From positions 1 to 47,158 of the IMG/VR virus record IMGVR_UViG_3300028920_000698: 47,158 bases of DNA; one strand, 5' to 3'. Within the stretch, counting starts at the first letter, position 1. Each line of letters starts with the position of its first letter. Positions 1 through 7,449 of the stretch are shown in pieces. The position numbers and the translations under genes were made by a program. Below the pieces are notes generated by a model, which ran no database searches, was not told where the DNA came from, and worked only from the letters and a program-made list of their open reading frames with translations. This DNA comes from a virus.

Positions 1-144
1 CATGGATGAAATATGTCTGGGTTGCGGATGATTTCAATTTTATTGAGTTTTTAGAAAACGAAAATGTGCCTCATACATTGAGGGCATTGGGTATACCAGA
101 CGATTCCAGGTTTGAAGAAATTGCCGTAAGGTCGTGTGCTATAT
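1..144. repeat. Terminal direct repeat, left copy
   Basis: Bases 1-144 are repeated at 47015-47158 with a single difference (T at 18, G at 47032). This is what an assembler leaves when a circular or circularly permuted molecule is written as a line, so the non-redundant unit is about 47,014 bp. The repeat lies inside a coding gene, which argues against a biological terminal repeat such as that of T7-like phages, although a short direct terminal repeat cannot be excluded from sequence alone. Confidence 0.93.
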
Positions 145-221
145 ATCCAAGCGGAACTATTGGTAATTATAAACGATTGGATGTGAATGATGTCATTAGA
201 TTGTTACAGGCAGCGTATTAG
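1..221 (+). CDS. Iron-containing alcohol dehydrogenase, C-terminal part (gene crosses the contig junction)
   Basis: This is the 3' end of the gene that starts at 46159. Joined through the terminal repeat it gives a protein of about 358 residues, close to the usual 380-400 of this family. The frame is open from base 1, codon boundaries match the right-hand copy, and the protein ends at the TAG at 219-221. The single base difference between the two terminal copies changes a Trp (here) to a Gly (right end). The metal-binding residues are all in the part at the right end of the window. The ATG at base 6 is an internal Met codon, not a start. Confidence 0.85.
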   Translation, partial: WMKYVWVADDFNFIEFLENENVPHTLRALGIPDDSRFEEIAVRSCAIYPSGTIGNYKRLDVNDVIRLLQAAY

Positions 222-678
222 GCAAATTGAGTTTGGGGAAAATTGTCCCTGGGAAGGTGATCCCATTTGGGAGTTGCCAATGAATATATGTCCGATTTTA
301 TGGCACACACTCTATCCATACTTTTTGACTTTGGTTTTTAATGGGGAGACCCCTGAAGAAGGGCGTAAAGTATGTTGTCCAGCTAAAAATGGAATTGATT
401 TGGTTGTCAAGATGCACGGATATACTGAAAAATTTGGTAAGGAAGTTCCTAAAAATTGGCGTGATGTTATATATGCCGAGGTTGTAACAAATCATGGTGA
501 TTGTGATTATGAGGTTGGTCAGATATTTTTATTCCCGACATTTGATAAGAAAAGGATTTGTCCGGCTGGAGTATATAATGTTTTTCCTTTTTTGCGGGTA
601 GATAAGCCTAAGTGTATTGATTTAGATTATTTACGGTGTCCCGATTGGAATGAAACAGTTGCTTATCAAATTGAATAG
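187..678 (+). CDS. Duplicated TIGR04076-like small-protein domain
   Basis: 163 residues. I read two copies of one Cys-containing domain: residues about 10-75 and about 93-163. Each has the pattern of a C near the start (GENCPW; GDCDY), an ICP followed by a conserved helix (ICPILWHTLYPY; ICPAGVYNVFPF) and a late Cys-Pro (CCP; CP). This is the pattern I associate with the TIGR04076 family, whose function is unknown; single-domain members are the norm, so the tandem form is unusual. The start overlaps the Fe-alcohol dehydrogenase stop by 35 bases (ATGATG at 187; either codon could be used), so the two genes are probably translated together. Confidence 0.7.
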   Translation: MMSLDCYRQRIRQIEFGENCPWEGDPIWELPMNICPILWHTLYPYFLTLVFNGETPEEGRKVCCPAKNGIDLVVKMHGYTEKFGKEVPKNWRDVIYAEVVTNHGDCDYEVGQIFLFPTFDKKRICPAGVYNVFPFLRVDKPKCIDLDYLRCPDWNETVAYQIE

Positions 679-687
679 GGGGTGGGA

Positions 688-780
688 ATGAAAATAGAAT
701 GGGATAAATTCCTTGTTTGGACAGGGATATTAACTTTCTGTTTTATTTTTTGGGGTTGGGTTATATCGCTAATTTTATGA
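688..780 (+). CDS. 30-residue single-span membrane peptide
   Basis: The ATG at 688 follows a purine-rich GGGGGTGGGA, the same type of ribosome-binding site used by many genes at 40-43.6 kb. The product is 30 residues with one hydrophobic stretch (about residues 9-29) after a short charged N-terminus. The stop overlaps the ATG of the next gene (ATGA at 777). Size and coupling suggest a real small membrane protein, but no family is recognised. Confidence 0.5.
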   Translation: MKIEWDKFLVWTGILTFCFIFWGWVISLIL

Positions 781-944
781 AAGACGACGAAAAAAAAGAT
801 CGGTATGACGTTTTGGAATTGCTTGCAAAATTAGCAAGTTACAAAGAAGTTCATTATGAGATTGGGGAAATGAAGGATGGGCGTATTCAGACCATCCGTA
901 ATGTAAAAATTGAAGAAATAGATTTAACACGATACCCGCTTTAA
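777..944 (+). CDS. Hypothetical acidic protein, 55 residues
   Basis: The start at 777 (MKDDEKKDRYD) overlaps the stop of the membrane peptide in an ATGA arrangement. The reading frame is open further upstream, but that stretch is the membrane peptide read in another frame. The product is charged and soluble. It is the last gene before the terminator at 965-1006 and therefore the end of the operon that begins at 44.0 kb. No family recognised. Confidence 0.55.
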   Translation: MKDDEKKDRYDVLELLAKLASYKEVHYEIGEMKDGRIQTIRNVKIEEIDLTRYPL

Positions 945-964
945 CAGGTCGTTGACCCGGTTTT

Positions 965-1006
965 AGAGGTATCTCTTAACACAAGTTAAGGGGTGCCTCT
1001 TTTTTT
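965..1006 (+). terminator. Strong rho-independent terminator
   Basis: A 16-bp stem (965-980 with 985-1000; 13 Watson-Crick and 3 G-U pairs), a 4-base ACAA loop and a run of eight T (999-1006). It closes the accessory operon and separates it from the sigma-like HTH gene. This is the clearest terminator in the window. Confidence 0.92.
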
Positions 1007-1025
1007 ATGCCCTGGAAAGGAAATC

Positions 1026-1262
1026 ATGAGAGAACACATTGTTTATCAGTTATTAGATAAGGATAATTGGGAGGTTGTTGATGTAATTGATTCATTTTTA
1101 TATGTTTTTGACAAAATGCCGGATCAAATGAGGTTATGTGTGGATTTAAGAATGACTGGGAACACTATTCCAGAAATAGCAAAAATGTTAAATGTTCATG
1201 TTGAAACTGTCAGAAAACAGCTAAACAGAGCAAAAGAAAGGGTATTGGATGCAATTTATTGA
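1026..1262 (+). CDS. Sigma region 4-like helix-turn-helix protein
   Basis: 78 residues from the ATG at 1026, which has AAAGGAAA just upstream; the frame is open further upstream only through the terminator. Residues about 47-68 (TIPEIAKMLNVHVETVRKQL) are a helix-turn-helix of the sigma-70 region 4/LuxR type, followed by a basic helix (NRAKERVLD). There is no region 2, so it is too short for a complete ECF sigma factor. A transcription regulator placed just after the terminator and upstream of the head genes is a reasonable candidate late-gene activator; that role is inference from position. Confidence 0.65.
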   Translation: MREHIVYQLLDKDNWEVVDVIDSFLYVFDKMPDQMRLCVDLRMTGNTIPEIAKMLNVHVETVRKQLNRAKERVLDAIY

Positions 1263-1353
1263 AAATTTTTGTCTTGAAAACACCCAAATAAGACACATAG
1301 GTATGTAGAACAAGAGTTTCGGTGTACGTTCTCGATATAGGTCGGGCCTTAGA

Positions 1354-1629
1354 ATGGAAAATCGTATGCTTTACCAACAATCAAAGTTCACAGTTCCCGG
1401 CACTAGGCCGGAAGATCACAAAATATGTTTCTTTAATGATTGCGCAAATGAGGGGGAGTGTGAAAATTGCAGACTAATACAAGGGCGGTTCAGCCTGTAT
1501 GTAAAGAGTGTCGCGGTGAACTCGAAGTCGTTGAATTTGAGGGGCAAGATATCGGGTTGTGCCATAAATGTAAGAAATCTTATAAGTTGCAAAGATGCGA
1601 GGTTTACTCAAGGGTTGTCGGATATTTGA
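1354..1629 (+). CDS. Hypothetical Cys-containing ORF, N-terminal half plausible
   Basis: 91-codon frame starting at the ATG at 1354. Residues 23-41 hold a Cys cluster (CFFNDC, GECENC) that looks like a metal-binding knuckle. The second half overlaps the NrdD-tail-like gene (1467-1697) in another frame and looks like a shadow. The true gene may be shorter through an undetected sequence error, or the two may overlap. No family recognised. The 91 bases before it (1263-1353) carry no gene and no convincing promoter. Confidence 0.35.
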   Translation: MENRMLYQQSKFTVPGTRPEDHKICFFNDCANEGECENCRLIQGRFSLYVKSVAVNSKSLNLRGKISGCAINVRNLISCKDARFTQGLSDI

Positions 1630-1697
1630 GGCCCATAAGTCAATGGAATAAGGGCAAAAAAGAGGAATTTAGAACCAGGGTTAATTATGCGGTTTAA
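1467..1697 (+). CDS. Stand-alone class III ribonucleotide reductase C-terminal (zinc plus glycyl radical) domain
   Basis: 76 residues. Two CxxC pairs (C12, C15 and C32, C35) precede the motif YSRVVGYLRPISQWNKGKKE (residues 47-66). This reproduces the C-terminal tail of anaerobic NrdD, where a four-Cys zinc site is followed by the Gly that carries the radical (here G52). No catalytic barrel is encoded upstream, so only the tail is present. By analogy with YfiD/GrcA, a free glycyl-radical domain that repairs pyruvate formate-lyase, it might supply or replace the tail of host NrdD. The start is the TTG at 1467 behind GGGGGAG; no ATG is available. The role is inference; the motif is seen directly. 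Confidence 0.68.
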   Translation: MQTNTRAVQPVCKECRGELEVVEFEGQDIGLCHKCKKSYKLQRCEVYSRVVGYLRPISQWNKGKKEEFRTRVNYAV

Positions 1698-1830
1698 ATG
1701 TAATCGAAATTGCGGATATTGTGGGAAAACACTTTATTGCACCGAAGAAGAATTTTTGATTCATGTAAATTATTGCGAGAAAGAATGTTGTGATAAGAAT
1801 TATGGGGAGTTAGATGGCGACGCGGCCTAA
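1687..1830 (+). CDS. Cys-rich putative zinc-binding protein, 47 residues
   Basis: Seven Cys and one His in 47 residues (CNRNCGYCGK, YCTEEEFLIHVNYC, ECC), a spacing that suggests one zinc finger or treble-clef site. The ATG overlaps the end of the NrdD-tail-like gene, and its stop lies inside the following glycosyltransferase gene. Below usual ORF size cut-offs. Function unknown. Confidence 0.5.
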   Translation: MRFKCNRNCGYCGKTLYCTEEEFLIHVNYCEKECCDKNYGELDGDAA

Positions 1831-2581
1831 AGTAACATTTGTTTTTATTAATTATTATGAACAGTTTTTCAATGATGCAGTTAAAGGGATTTTAAACCAG
1901 ACTTTACAGGACTACGAGGTATTACATTACGATAAATGTAACACCGGGTTTAAGCATCCTAAGTTCCGCAACATAAAGACTGAAAAGAATTTATATATTG
2001 GCAAGATATTGAATGATGCCAAATGTATTGCGGAATCCGATATTTTGATTGTCGCATATGATGATGATATTTCCATACCATGTAGAGCGCAAAGGACTTA
2101 TGAAGGATTGCAAGACGGGGATGTATTTTACAGTTCGTATGTCGCTATGAATGAGAGTGGATTAATTAAGTTTCCCTATCCTGTTGGTGAGTTTGATTAT
2201 GATAGACATTTCTTTGAAAGTAACCGTGCGCCAAGCTGCACTCTGGCATTTCAGAGAAATATTTCAATAGATTTCAGGGAAGAATTGTCATGTTATTACG
2301 ATTATGCCTTTATTTTGGATTGTTACAGCGCGGGGTTGAAGTTTGTTTATTCACCCGATTTCCTGGTTAAATATCGCATTTGGGGTGGATCAGGGACATA
2401 TAAGAAGCTAAATAAGCGTCGAAGCGAAGTTTCTTTGTTAAAAGCTATCTATGGGCCAGATATCCGCAAGGATTATATTGCTACTAAACAAATCTGCATT
2501 AATCTCGATATTACCAACGAGGGTAAATTGACACTTTCTTCAACAATAGGGGATAGTCATGGCAACGGGGCTGATCGTTGA
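1814..2581 (+). CDS. Family 2 glycosyltransferase (GT-A fold)
   Basis: 255 residues. The N-terminus (VTFVFINYYEQFFNDAVKGI, then LNQTLQDYEVL) is the nucleotide-sugar binding strand-helix of GT2 enzymes. A DDD at residues about 83-85 (VAYDDDIS) is the DXD metal and nucleotide-sugar site. It resembles the GT2 gene at 11614 in length and layout (YDDD, C-terminal aromatic strands), so the two are probably paralogues. It is expected to be cytoplasmic and to transfer a sugar to a lipid-linked, protein or polysaccharide acceptor. It stands apart from the main glycan block, just before the packaging genes. Confidence 0.8.
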   Translation: MATRPKVTFVFINYYEQFFNDAVKGILNQTLQDYEVLHYDKCNTGFKHPKFRNIKTEKNLYIGKILNDAKCIAESDILIVAYDDDISIPCRAQRTYEGLQDGDVFYSSYVAMNESGLIKFPYPVGEFDYDRHFFESNRAPSCTLAFQRNISIDFREELSCYYDYAFILDCYSAGLKFVYSPDFLVKYRIWGGSGTYKKLNKRRSEVSLLKAIYGPDIRKDYIATKQICINLDITNEGKLTLSSTIGDSHGNGADR

Positions 2582-2624
2582 TCCTGGGGCATTCTGGGGC
2601 GATTTAGGGGTATCCTAGAAGTGG

Positions 2625-2987
2625 ATGCCAAACATTTGTGCGGGGGTGAGTTTTGTGGATTCCAATAAAGAAGTGGAAAAAACTGGGGATAGGGATGAGT
2701 TGGGCCGATTTGTGCCTGGTCATTCTCCTGCGGGTGGTAGGTCGCCTGGAACTCCCAATAAATTCACTCTGATTAAAAACTCTTTTGCTGAACTTTGGGA
2801 TGAGGAAGATGTTAAGAATAAAATCCGTGATTTGATCTTAAAGACAGATGATCCGAAACTCGTTGAAAAGTTTGTTAATTGGATAGTTGGGATGATTCCG
2901 AAAGAAACCAAGACAGAATTAGATATTAAACCGCCATTAGATATTAACGTCATATTTAACCATGAGCCAGGGGGGAATGATGCATGA
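2625..2987 (+). CDS. DUF5681-like protein upstream of terminase
   Basis: 120 residues. GRFVPGHSPAGGRSPGTPNK (residues 27-46) is the Gly-Arg-Pro motif typical of DUF5681 phage proteins, which are usually found immediately upstream of the large terminase. It is a candidate small-terminase functional equivalent, but this is inferred from position. The start is uncertain: ATG at 2625 or the GTG at 2643. Confidence 0.65.
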   Translation: MPNICAGVSFVDSNKEVEKTGDRDELGRFVPGHSPAGGRSPGTPNKFTLIKNSFAELWDEEDVKNKIRDLILKTDDPKLVEKFVNWIVGMIPKETKTELDIKPPLDINVIFNHEPGGNDA

Positions 2988-3285
2988 GTTGACTGAGAAG
3001 GTACACGACGCTTATAAGGATAGTGAGAATATTGACAAAATCATCCGTGTATGGCTTGAGGAGAAGGCAGAATTGTTGATTAAGTATAGATGGACAGAGC
3101 ATCATCCAGATAGCGAGGTTAGACTTTTTCTCGGCCTCACCGAAAAACCCGAAAAGACGTTGGAGGAGAAGTTTGGGGAAGTTTTTGATTGTCTTCCATT
3201 GGCTGAACCATTAAATCCGTCTTTGCGGAAGAAATCATTTAAATTATTAGCCCAAATCGCCAAAGAACACTATGAATCCAAATGA
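2977..3285 (+). CDS. Hypothetical phage protein between DUF5681-like gene and terminase
   Basis: About 102 residues from the ATG at 2977 (GGGGGG just upstream); an ATG at 2962 is also in frame. Mostly helical and charged, with no signal or membrane segment. It overlaps the end of the DUF5681-like gene by 11 bases. A second packaging-region protein of this size could be part of a small-terminase complex; no family recognised. Confidence 0.6.
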   Translation: MMHELTEKVHDAYKDSENIDKIIRVWLEEKAELLIKYRWTEHHPDSEVRLFLGLTEKPEKTLEEKFGEVFDCLPLAEPLNPSLRKKSFKLLAQIAKEHYESK

Positions 3286-3461
3286 AATGGATTTGTCCAG
3301 CTATACATTGTGTCCGGCAGATTTCTGGAAAGAAAGAGTTGGGCAATTTTCTAATAGAACGCACTTGTCCCTATCGTAAGCGTGGCGAGTGTCCATTTGA
3401 GAAGCGGTATCAGCGGAGGGTGAAGCATGACGGAGTTCCTGTTCAGTCCTCGGCAGACTGA
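3282..3461 (+). CDS. Small Cys-rich protein, 59 residues
   Basis: The frame from ATG 3282 to TGA 3459-3461 encodes CPAIHC near the N-terminus and CPYRKRGECPFEKRY in the middle: four well-spaced Cys in a basic protein, suggesting a zinc site. It fills the gap between the neighbouring genes and overlaps the terminase start by 35 bases. A competing 35-codon frame from 3272 looks less protein-like. Function unknown. Confidence 0.5.
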   Translation: MKWICPAIHCVRQISGKKELGNFLIERTCPYRKRGECPFEKRYQRRVKHDGVPVQSSAD

Positions 3462-4824
3462 TGCTTACAAGACGATAGATAAGGATGATATAGATGTCTT
3501 GCTTTATGGTGGGGCTAAAGGTGGCGGTAAGTCAGTATTCGGAGTGCGTTGGGCGTTTCTTTACTGCTGGAATGTGATTAAAGAGTTTAATTTGAAGCCT
3601 CAAAAGTTCCCGATTCCTTTAGGATTCATGGGGCGTAAGCAGTCAGTAGATTTTAATGATACCACGCTTGAAACATGGAAAGCATTTATTCCCGAAGAAG
3701 CATATGAGTTGAGGTCTGGTGATAAGGAGATAGTCATTCAAGGCACAGTCAAGATACAGTATGGTGGGTTTGACGACAAGTTGACAGTTAAGAAGTTCAA
3801 CTCTGCGGAGTACGCTTTTGGGTTTATAGATCAGGCTGAGGAACTGACCAGAGATGATTACGGGTTATTCCGGGGTACGCTCAGACGCAAGGTACATGAT
3901 AAACCGTTGAAATATAAGGTGTTGTTGACAGCTAACCCGGCAGCTTGTTGGCTCAAGGATGAGTTTATTACAAGTTTGCCTAATAGAGCAGCATTTGTTC
4001 AGGCGTTGCCATCTGATAACCCATTTTTACCACCCGGATATGTTGATAACCTTAAAGAGGCTTTTAAGCACCGCCCTGAACTTTTGGATGCCTATTTATT
4101 TGGTAGCTGGGATGTCATATCAGGCACGAATCTAGTTATCAAGCCGTCTTGGGTTGAACGGGCGGTTAATTTTGAGTTACACATGAACCCTGGCAGACGG
4201 TTGGTGGCTTGTGATCCAGCGAGGTACGGTGATGATGAAACGGTTATATACGTCTTTGAGGATGAAAAGATTATCCATCAGGATATATACGGTCAGAAAT
4301 CAACAATGGAAACAGCCGGGCGGTTAGTAGCGTTAAAGAATCAGTTTAATTGCAAGTTGATTGCGGTTGAATCGGTTGGTATTGGTGCAGGGATATGCGA
4401 TAGGTTGCATGAGTTGAGAGAGCCGATTTTAGAGATTAACCCCGGCGAGAAGGCTACCACAGAAGAAAAACAGAAGATTTACCAGAACAGGCGGGCGCAG
4501 ATGTGGTGGGAAGCGGCTGAACGGTTTGGTGAGGGTGAAGTTTCAGTATTAGAAGATTTAGTGTTGCGCCGTCAGCTTGTCAATGTGCAGTATCAGACCA
4601 AATCGAATGGCAAGATACAGGTTGAGTCAAAAGAAGATATCAAAGAACGAATGAACGGTCAGAGTCCAGACCGTGCAGATTGTTTCATATTAGGGCTTCA
4701 TGCGTTGAATTATGTTAAGCAGGAGGCAACGGATTTTCACAGGCGGCGGCCAAAACCACATAGGCCGAATGATTACGGGTGGCAGATTGGCCCGAACCCG
4801 CAGCTAGGGAATATGTATGCTTAA
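3427..4824 (+). CDS. terL: Terminase large subunit (ATPase-nuclease DNA packaging motor)
   Basis: 465 residues, full length for the family. Walker A is GGAKGGGKS (28-36). The Walker B region is FGFIDQAEEL (131-140), with Gln following the Asp and two Glu after it. The coupling motif is LLTANP (166-171). The RNase H-like nuclease has acidic residues at D263 (ACDPARYGDD), E315 (IAVES) and D415/D418 (SPDRADCF). It cuts concatemers and pumps DNA through the portal. It overlaps the portal gene by 8 bases. The motifs leave little doubt about the family. Confidence 0.96.
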   Translation: MTEFLFSPRQTDAYKTIDKDDIDVLLYGGAKGGGKSVFGVRWAFLYCWNVIKEFNLKPQKFPIPLGFMGRKQSVDFNDTTLETWKAFIPEEAYELRSGDKEIVIQGTVKIQYGGFDDKLTVKKFNSAEYAFGFIDQAEELTRDDYGLFRGTLRRKVHDKPLKYKVLLTANPAACWLKDEFITSLPNRAAFVQALPSDNPFLPPGYVDNLKEAFKHRPELLDAYLFGSWDVISGTNLVIKPSWVERAVNFELHMNPGRRLVACDPARYGDDETVIYVFEDEKIIHQDIYGQKSTMETAGRLVALKNQFNCKLIAVESVGIGAGICDRLHELREPILEINPGEKATTEEKQKIYQNRRAQMWWEAAERFGEGEVSVLEDLVLRRQLVNVQYQTKSNGKIQVESKEDIKERMNGQSPDRADCFILGLHALNYVKQEATDFHRRRPKPHRPNDYGWQIGPNPQLGNMYA

Positions 4825-6850
4825 AGAACCGAATGTAAAAGATAGAACATTAAAAAATCTCACAGATTCCGAGAATGAGTTTCTGCATAAACTCCGGGCT
4901 AAAATCAGGACAGATGACGAGGATCGGAGTCAATGGAAACTCAAGATCATATCGTCTAACAACCAGAGGTTGGGTGTTAAGCGGGTTACTAACTATCCTT
5001 ACCCCGGTGCGCCGAATATCCCGTTACCCGAAACAGATAAGCTGATTAAGAAACAGATACCCAATTTAGTCCTATCGTCTTGGGGGCCGAAGAAGTTAGC
5101 AACTGTCAGAGTTGAGCAAGGGTGTCAGGAAACAGATATATTCAAAGACCAGGCCAAGAAGTGCGAGAAAGCATTAAACATGGTCCTACGGACCAAGATG
5201 AATTTGTACCACAAGTTACAGCTTGCTGCTGATTACGCGAAGGAGAAAGGTCATTGCATATTCCGGGTAGTTGAAGATTTCAAGACCCGTCAGGTTCGGA
5301 AAGTTATTGATTTGAATGAGTATCCCCCTGAAGTCGTTAAGCAGCTGAAACAAGCCAACAATGATGAGCTGAAAAGGTTTATAGCGCAGCGGTTTAGTTT
5401 AGATATGGGTGATGATGATGATAAAGAGATTGTCAAAGATGTGGTAGAACAGTTCCGGTCAGGTAAAGAAGTCATTGAGTTTGATGTTGAGGAGATTAGT
5501 TCATTACCGAACATTGAAGTCCCTATGCCGACTAAAGTCTTAGTCCCGGCGTATGTAACAGATATTAACCAATCCCCGCGAATCACTTATGAATACTACC
5601 TCACTCGTTACGAGATTGAGGAGAGGATGGAACAAGGCATATTTATTAAGCGGGATATGGAAGATTTAAGTTTTGTTAGTTCGTCAAAAGACCAGAACGA
5701 CCAAGATGTTATTGAGCAAACTAAGGGTTGGAATGAAGGGATCACGGATAACACATCTTCGCAAGACCTTTATAAGATTCAAGAGATTTGCACTTGGTAT
5801 AAAGCAAAAGGATGGGATCACGCTGAGCGGTGGGTTTACACGGTGTTTGCTGATGTGTTAGACCCGGATGAAGCCTTACTTAAAAAGATACCATTTCCGT
5901 TTGAGTTTGAGGGTTGGAATTACGAGAAGTTCGATAATGAAGTCAAAGACGAGCGGTATTACAGTTCCAGGGGTGTCCCTGAGCAGGTTAGAGCGTTACA
6001 GGAGATCATGGAAAGATGCGTTAATAACCTCATCATGCGGGATGAAATGAACAATAACCCGACTTACGAGGTTGTTGATACATCAGGTATTTTAGATATG
6101 CACCAGAACTTTATGCCGGGTGAAATGTTGTCTGTTAAGGCTATTGGGGCAGAAATACGCAGACTTAATGATCCGATTACGGTAGATGTATCTTCTGAAA
6201 GATTAATGCAGTTGTTAAAGGCGTATGTTGAGGAGTACCAGAATAGCGCAGACCAGTTGTTCAGAAACGCCACCAATGCCGGTGGGGGTAAGACTTTAGG
6301 TGAGATTCAGCAAGGCATACAACAGACATCAGCCCCAGTAAGTGTTGAAGTTACCCGCTGGAATGAGATTTTGGGTAAAGTTTACACTAAGGTCTTTCAG
6401 ATACTCAAAGAACGGCTTGGGGATTCCATTTTTATAGATGGTCAGGAGATCACGCGGGAAGATTTCAATTTCCCGGCTGAGATCAGGGCTAACGGTCAGT
6501 TGGAAATGGCAGATCAGGATAGAGCAACGTCTAAGGCATGGAATAGGTTAGCTGCTTTACTCAACCCGGCGTTAGGTGAATGTGTTAATGCCGAGGACAG
6601 GTATAACGCTATCGTTGACTGGTTGGAGAAAGACGGAGTAAAAGACCCCGACTTATTCTGTACCAATCCACAACAGATAGCCCAGCAGCAGATCGCACAG
6701 ATGCAGCAGGCGTTACAGCAAGGTGCTATGCAGATACAGGGGTTACAGAAGCAGATTGAAGAAGGAACTAAGCAGTTAGCCAAGATCAAGGAGAACGCGA
6801 AAGAGGAAGTAAAGAAAACTGAAGGTAAACTCGAAGCCATGAGGGATTGA
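4817..6850 (+). CDS. Portal protein (P22-type size class)
   Basis: 677 residues directly after the large terminase, the size and position of podovirus portals. The central region (EYYSSRGVPEQVRALQEIM-like segment near residues 375-395) is the portal pattern where the protein contacts DNA and neighbouring subunits. The C-terminal 70 residues are Gln-rich and coiled-coil, like the portal barrel. It should form the dodecameric ring at one capsid vertex and bind terminase, neck and scaffold. Confidence 0.88.
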   Translation: MLKEPNVKDRTLKNLTDSENEFLHKLRAKIRTDDEDRSQWKLKIISSNNQRLGVKRVTNYPYPGAPNIPLPETDKLIKKQIPNLVLSSWGPKKLATVRVEQGCQETDIFKDQAKKCEKALNMVLRTKMNLYHKLQLAADYAKEKGHCIFRVVEDFKTRQVRKVIDLNEYPPEVVKQLKQANNDELKRFIAQRFSLDMGDDDDKEIVKDVVEQFRSGKEVIEFDVEEISSLPNIEVPMPTKVLVPAYVTDINQSPRITYEYYLTRYEIEERMEQGIFIKRDMEDLSFVSSSKDQNDQDVIEQTKGWNEGITDNTSSQDLYKIQEICTWYKAKGWDHAERWVYTVFADVLDPDEALLKKIPFPFEFEGWNYEKFDNEVKDERYYSSRGVPEQVRALQEIMERCVNNLIMRDEMNNNPTYEVVDTSGILDMHQNFMPGEMLSVKAIGAEIRRLNDPITVDVSSERLMQLLKAYVEEYQNSADQLFRNATNAGGGKTLGEIQQGIQQTSAPVSVEVTRWNEILGKVYTKVFQILKERLGDSIFIDGQEITREDFNFPAEIRANGQLEMADQDRATSKAWNRLAALLNPALGECVNAEDRYNAIVDWLEKDGVKDPDLFCTNPQQIAQQQIAQMQQALQQGAMQIQGLQKQIEEGTKQLAKIKENAKEEVKKTEGKLEAMRD

Positions 6851-6851
6851 T

Positions 6852-7247
6852 ATGTTCAACAAGAAACTGCAAAGCGATAAAGACAAACGCAAACAAGAGT
6901 TATTAAAACGCATTTCCCAAGCCGATAAGGTTAAGTCAACTGTTATGTCAGCCGGGTGGGTAGAGATCATTCAGCCGTTAATTGAAGAAAAGATTATTGG
7001 AATAATCGGGGGACAGAAAGACGGTGTTTGGCAGCAAGGCAAACTTCATCATGGGGCAGAACAGGAAACGCTTAAATACAATATCGGGTATAAACAGTTT
7101 GGCATTGAGTTATTAAATATAGTCAATGGAGTATCCAAGCAGGGCGAGATGGCTCGCAAGCAGTTAGAGATGTTGGCACAGGATAAAGAAGTTTACACCA
7201 AACCCATGTTAGATACTCAGTATGCGCCGGAGGGGAGAGATGTCTGA
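6852..7247 (+). CDS. Hypothetical protein downstream of portal
   Basis: 131 residues, starting one base after the portal stop. The N-terminus is strongly basic and helical (KKLQSDKDKRKQELLKRI), followed by a hydrophobic segment (about 46-55). Position between portal and scaffold suggests a head-assembly or minor virion protein. No family recognised. Confidence 0.7.
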   Translation: MFNKKLQSDKDKRKQELLKRISQADKVKSTVMSAGWVEIIQPLIEEKIIGIIGGQKDGVWQQGKLHHGAEQETLKYNIGYKQFGIELLNIVNGVSKQGEMARKQLEMLAQDKEVYTKPMLDTQYAPEGRDV

Positions 7248-7449
7248 TCCTAAACTTGGCATGAAATTTGATGATGTTGAGAAACGGGTACGCCGAATCA
7301 ATAAGAACGCCGATTCTAAAGCAGCGAAACATTTAACTGAATCGTTACTCAGGCAAGCGGATTTAGCGAATAAGGGTGCAAGTAAAGAGTTACGCAGGGC
7401 TATGGAGTTAGACAACCGGGACAGAAAACACACAAAGAAATACTTTTAA
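7240..7449 (+). CDS. Hypothetical charged helical protein, 69 residues
   Basis: The ATG at 7240 has an excellent ribosome-binding site (GGAGGGGAG), which decides this start over an upstream in-frame codon at 7222. The protein is highly charged and helical with many Arg/Lys. It overlaps the previous gene by 8 bases; its stop shares a base with the next ATG (TAATG at 7447-7451). Likely part of the head operon; function unknown. Confidence 0.65.
   Translation: MSDPKLGMKFDDVEKRVRRINKNADSKAAKHLTESLLRQADLANKGASKELRRAMELDNRDRKHTKKYF

Noticed and set aside
1263-1353. Promoter with TTGAAA (1274) upstream of the Cys-rich gene
   Set aside because: No -10 of more than three matches at 16-18 bases; not distinguishable from background.
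2560-2619. 19-codon frame MATGLIVDPGAFWGDLGVS after the GT2 gene
   Set aside because: Too short and without a ribosome-binding site; it begins inside the preceding gene. Possible but unsupported.
6514-6840. 108-codon minus-strand frame opposite the portal C-terminus
   Set aside because: The product is a complement of the Gln/Ala-rich coiled coil (Cys/Ser-rich), with no start context.
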